DNA of 56,000 bases, taken from Adiantum capillus-veneris (lineage: Eukaryota; Streptophyta; Polypodiopsida; Polypodiales; Pteridaceae). The position numbers and the translations under genes were made by a program. The stretch is taken from assembly GCA_014529385.2 (NCBI GenBank), contig CM043960.1, forward strand, positions 71,872,910 to 71,928,909, given 5' to 3'. Below the pieces are notes generated by a model that had not been told where the DNA came from, made no database searches, and worked only from the letters and a program-made list of their open reading frames with translations. Numbering within the stretch: the first letter of the stretch is position 1; the number at the start of each line of letters is the position of its first letter. Shown here in pieces: positions 53,292-56,000 of this stretch.

Positions 53292-56000
53292 AGAAACGGC
53301 ATCCAGCTCGGCTATGATTTGTATCAGCTATGGCAAAAACATCATCTACAAACAACCTGGAAACCTGCTACTACAACCGGCTCGACATGACACCATTGAG
53401 CATAAAAATTTGTGCAATCAGTGATTTTGCTGCCGCGTGTCTCTCCTTGTTGAGAGTGTGGGCAAGAAAACCTCCTCTTGATGGTGCCCTCGATGGCTCC
53501 AAAGCAACCCAAAATCGCCTCTATGAGCTTGGCCGAGAGCTCCTTTGTCTTCTCCAAAGAAAAGCCTCCCCAATTCAAAAAAATTCGCCCGTCTTTAGGG
53601 CATGGGGAACCCCCCTCTTTTAGCTCCCCTTTGCTATTCTTGGCCTCATTTTCATGTGAAGCCCCCCCTTTGCTATTTTTGGTGAGCCTCCCTTGAGCTC
53701 CAAGGCGTGCGCATCATCCCTTATCTGGGGGCACCGACGGCACTATCGGTTCCCTCAACTTTCACTTCAAAAAAGCCTTTGCCCTCATGGCATGTGAACC
53801 AATCCCAAATTGGGTGCCACATCATCATTTGGTCAAACGCCATCGACGCCCACTGCAGCCCGCGTTGAGCCACCGCTCATCGGTAGGCTACACCCACAAC
53901 CACACTCCATAGCCAAGCTCGAAGGCCCCAAGGGCTACTCCCTCTTGAAATGTCCATAAAGCCCTCACATTTCTCCTCACATACCCCAAATCTTGACTGT
54001 CGTGCTCTGCATGTGGGACAATCTTCTCCGCCACATGGCAGCTGCCTGTGAAAGGCCCTCCAAAAACCTTCAAACTCCCCAAAAAAATCATCAAAAAAAC
54101 CTTTTTCTCCTTCCACTTCTAGGTTGTGCCATTTGTAGCATCGAGCTCTCCTCTCCCCGAGCCATAAAATGCCACTTGCAAACCCAATTCTCAGCTATCA
54201 TGCATGCTAGTCTTGACCCTTTTTTGACTTTTCCAAACCCTCAAACAACGTATGCCAACTTGGCAGAAAATCATTTGATGCCACTCGGTTGGTAACAGTT
54301 GTTAATTTCAAACAGCTATAACTTGTCGATTCGGGCTCTTATTAACAAGAAATCACTTCCTCCTAGCTCCATTCATCACATAACATAGTCCAAAACCTGA
54401 TCAAGCATCAAAAAATTTTAGATAGCACACCAACAAGGTGACCAAATTGGCACAGAACTGGTCCCTATCGGCGGTGAAACTTCATCTGCTAATATCTTGA
54501 CATACAGGAGTCTAATTGACAATCTAAAAAGACCAACATGCTCCACATGATAAGCTCTTTCTATCCATATGTTGAAACCCACTTTGACTACCTGGCACCA
54601 CCTACCCTACCCATCTCAGATCTGCAATGCACTCCACATTCAAACTCAAATATACTACACTTTGTAGCTCTATTTTATGTTCCGTCTAGACCGACTTACT
54701 CCCACTTCAAGATCTTCATCTCCAAGCAAAAAACCATCATCTCAGACATCCTTCACTTGCCACCCTGTCGGGCCCTTCTTGGAGCCCTTTTGGCCAAAAA
54801 AACCACATAATGCATACATTTTCACTGCCACTTTCTTGCTTAGTCTCTCCCTATCTTCTCTAGAACTTTGCCATGCATCTATTAGCATACACTTCACTAC
54901 TTGTTCCCTCTGCTAAGGTTGACACACTTTGGCTACACCAACATACAGATGGGTGTCAAAGAAGACCGCAACCATGGAAATAAAGCCAATGATACTCAAA
55001 CAAACCAACCATCAAAGAAAGAGTGTGCCACAAAATCCATTAGACGCTTGCATTGCATCTTTTTTCCCCATGCATCTCTTCTATTGGCATAATAGGGCCA
55101 CATTACACGGCCTTACATAGACACACTATTCATGCCCATACACATTACACAACCTTTGTCCGAAATGACTCAAAATGGGAAGGGGGGAGTAACAACAACT
55201 ATAGTAGCCTACTCTAAGATCTTGAGCTGCAAGATGTTGTAAGAATTCATGTGTATAGTGTATAAAGTGTGTGTTTTGCTAAGATGTTTTCTTTTTAGTT
55301 CCTTTTATCTCTTATCAGGCAAAGTTTTGACAAACATGATGCCTAGAGTGAGATTGTGTATATATGAGTGTGTGGAAAAATTTTGGCTAATTTTTTGCCA
55401 AATAATAATATGTTTTAGTAATTTTATTTAATTTTTAGCTTATAAAGATGAAAAGGAATAAAATGAGCCAAAAGGGCCAAAATTGAGTTCTGAAAGAAAA
55501 TGTTGGATCAAGAAAGCAAGAGCTTCAAGCATGTCAAATTTGGAAGGATTTGGCACAAGTCAAATTTTGAGCCAACTTACAATAGAGAAAATTGAAAAAC
55601 TTGAGGACAATCAACAACAGAATATCCAAATGAGGAGCCGTCTAAGCCGCAGGTGATATGCTATGCGCAATTGGGGCAAGAAAGGTAAGTATGTAGTTTG
55701 GACTTCAGATAAGTCAAGCACATATAGGCAAATTAACACAATTCCGAACTCATTTCCACTTGCTAGAGCCACACACACACACACACACAGCTCATGTGTG
55801 ACCTAGAGTGGATTGTTGCCTTCTTGCTTGCCATGGGCATTCTAGACCACCATAGGGTACCTTATTCTACAGGTATGGTCATCTACCATCACTTGACAAA
55901 TGTATGTGGTCCACAATGCACAAAAAACACCAGATTGACTTTACAAGGATTGAGCAAACTATTAAAGGCCATTAGGGAGTGTAAATGAAGTCAAAATCCA
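53292..56000. other. Unassigned 3' stretch, no supported gene
   Basis: I found no domain or motif in six frames. There is another purine run near 55177-55192 and a CA microsatellite at 55767-55788. The first part could be the LTR of REG-8. The open frames of 60-100 codons here overlap one another on both strands and look like chance. Confidence 0.4.

Noticed and set aside
53292-55990. Several 60-100 codon frames as host genes
   Set aside because: They overlap in conflicting frames and strands, show no motifs, and lie in transposon-like sequence.

Overview
This 56 kb window is plant nuclear DNA made almost entirely of nested LTR retrotransposons. I found no convincing host gene, rRNA, tRNA or CRISPR array. 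The plant call rests on element types: a Ty1/copia element primed by initiator tRNA-Met; a large Ty3/gypsy element with a tRNA-Asp-type primer site as used by Athila-like elements; two Tat-like Ty3/gypsy elements with the extra archaeal-type RNase H that marks that plant lineage; and a chromovirus with a chromodomain. Long CT, GT and CA microsatellites are common. The species cannot be fixed from the sequence. A large-genome land plant fits, and one gag fragment reminds me of non-seed plants, but that is weak.

Layout. (1) 1-3540 and 7083-9310: 3' part of a decayed Ty3-like element (REL-1) with a zinc-knuckle region, a retropepsin-like domain, a run of W-x-P-K repeats, a polypurine tract and a 3' LTR. 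(2) 3546-7082: a young non-autonomous copia element (REC-2, minus strand) inside REL-1, with identical 189 bp LTRs, a TAAGA target duplication and one 609-codon ORF. (3) 11287-35710: a three-level nest. The oldest layer is a minus-strand chromovirus (REG-3), cut inside its chromodomain by a plus-strand gypsy element (REG-4, 11411-34152, target duplication TAATC). REG-4 is in turn cut inside its gag by a minus-strand Tat-like element (REG-5, 15571-24780). (4) 36032-37950 and 39337-41000: fragments of further elements (REG-6 plus, REG-7 minus). (5) 42475-43969 and 52649-53290: a decayed REG-4 relative (REG-8), split by a plus-strand Tat-like element (REG-9, 43970-52648). (6) 53290-56000: no recognisable coding sequence.

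How the parts work together. Each complete element has the usual plan: LTR promoter, tRNA primer site, Gag, protease, reverse transcriptase, RNase H, integrase, polypurine tract, LTR. All the Ty3/gypsy copies here are broken by stops or frameshifts. REC-2 looks recently mobile but lacks integrase and the catalytic part of RT, so it would need a helper.

The most unusual signal is a module downstream of integrase: a K/Q-rich helical stretch, a second retropepsin-like domain, then repeated W-[VIL]-P-K units. It is seen in REG-4 and REG-8, and its protease and repeat part in REL-1. I do not know this arrangement from the standard Ty3/gypsy lineages.
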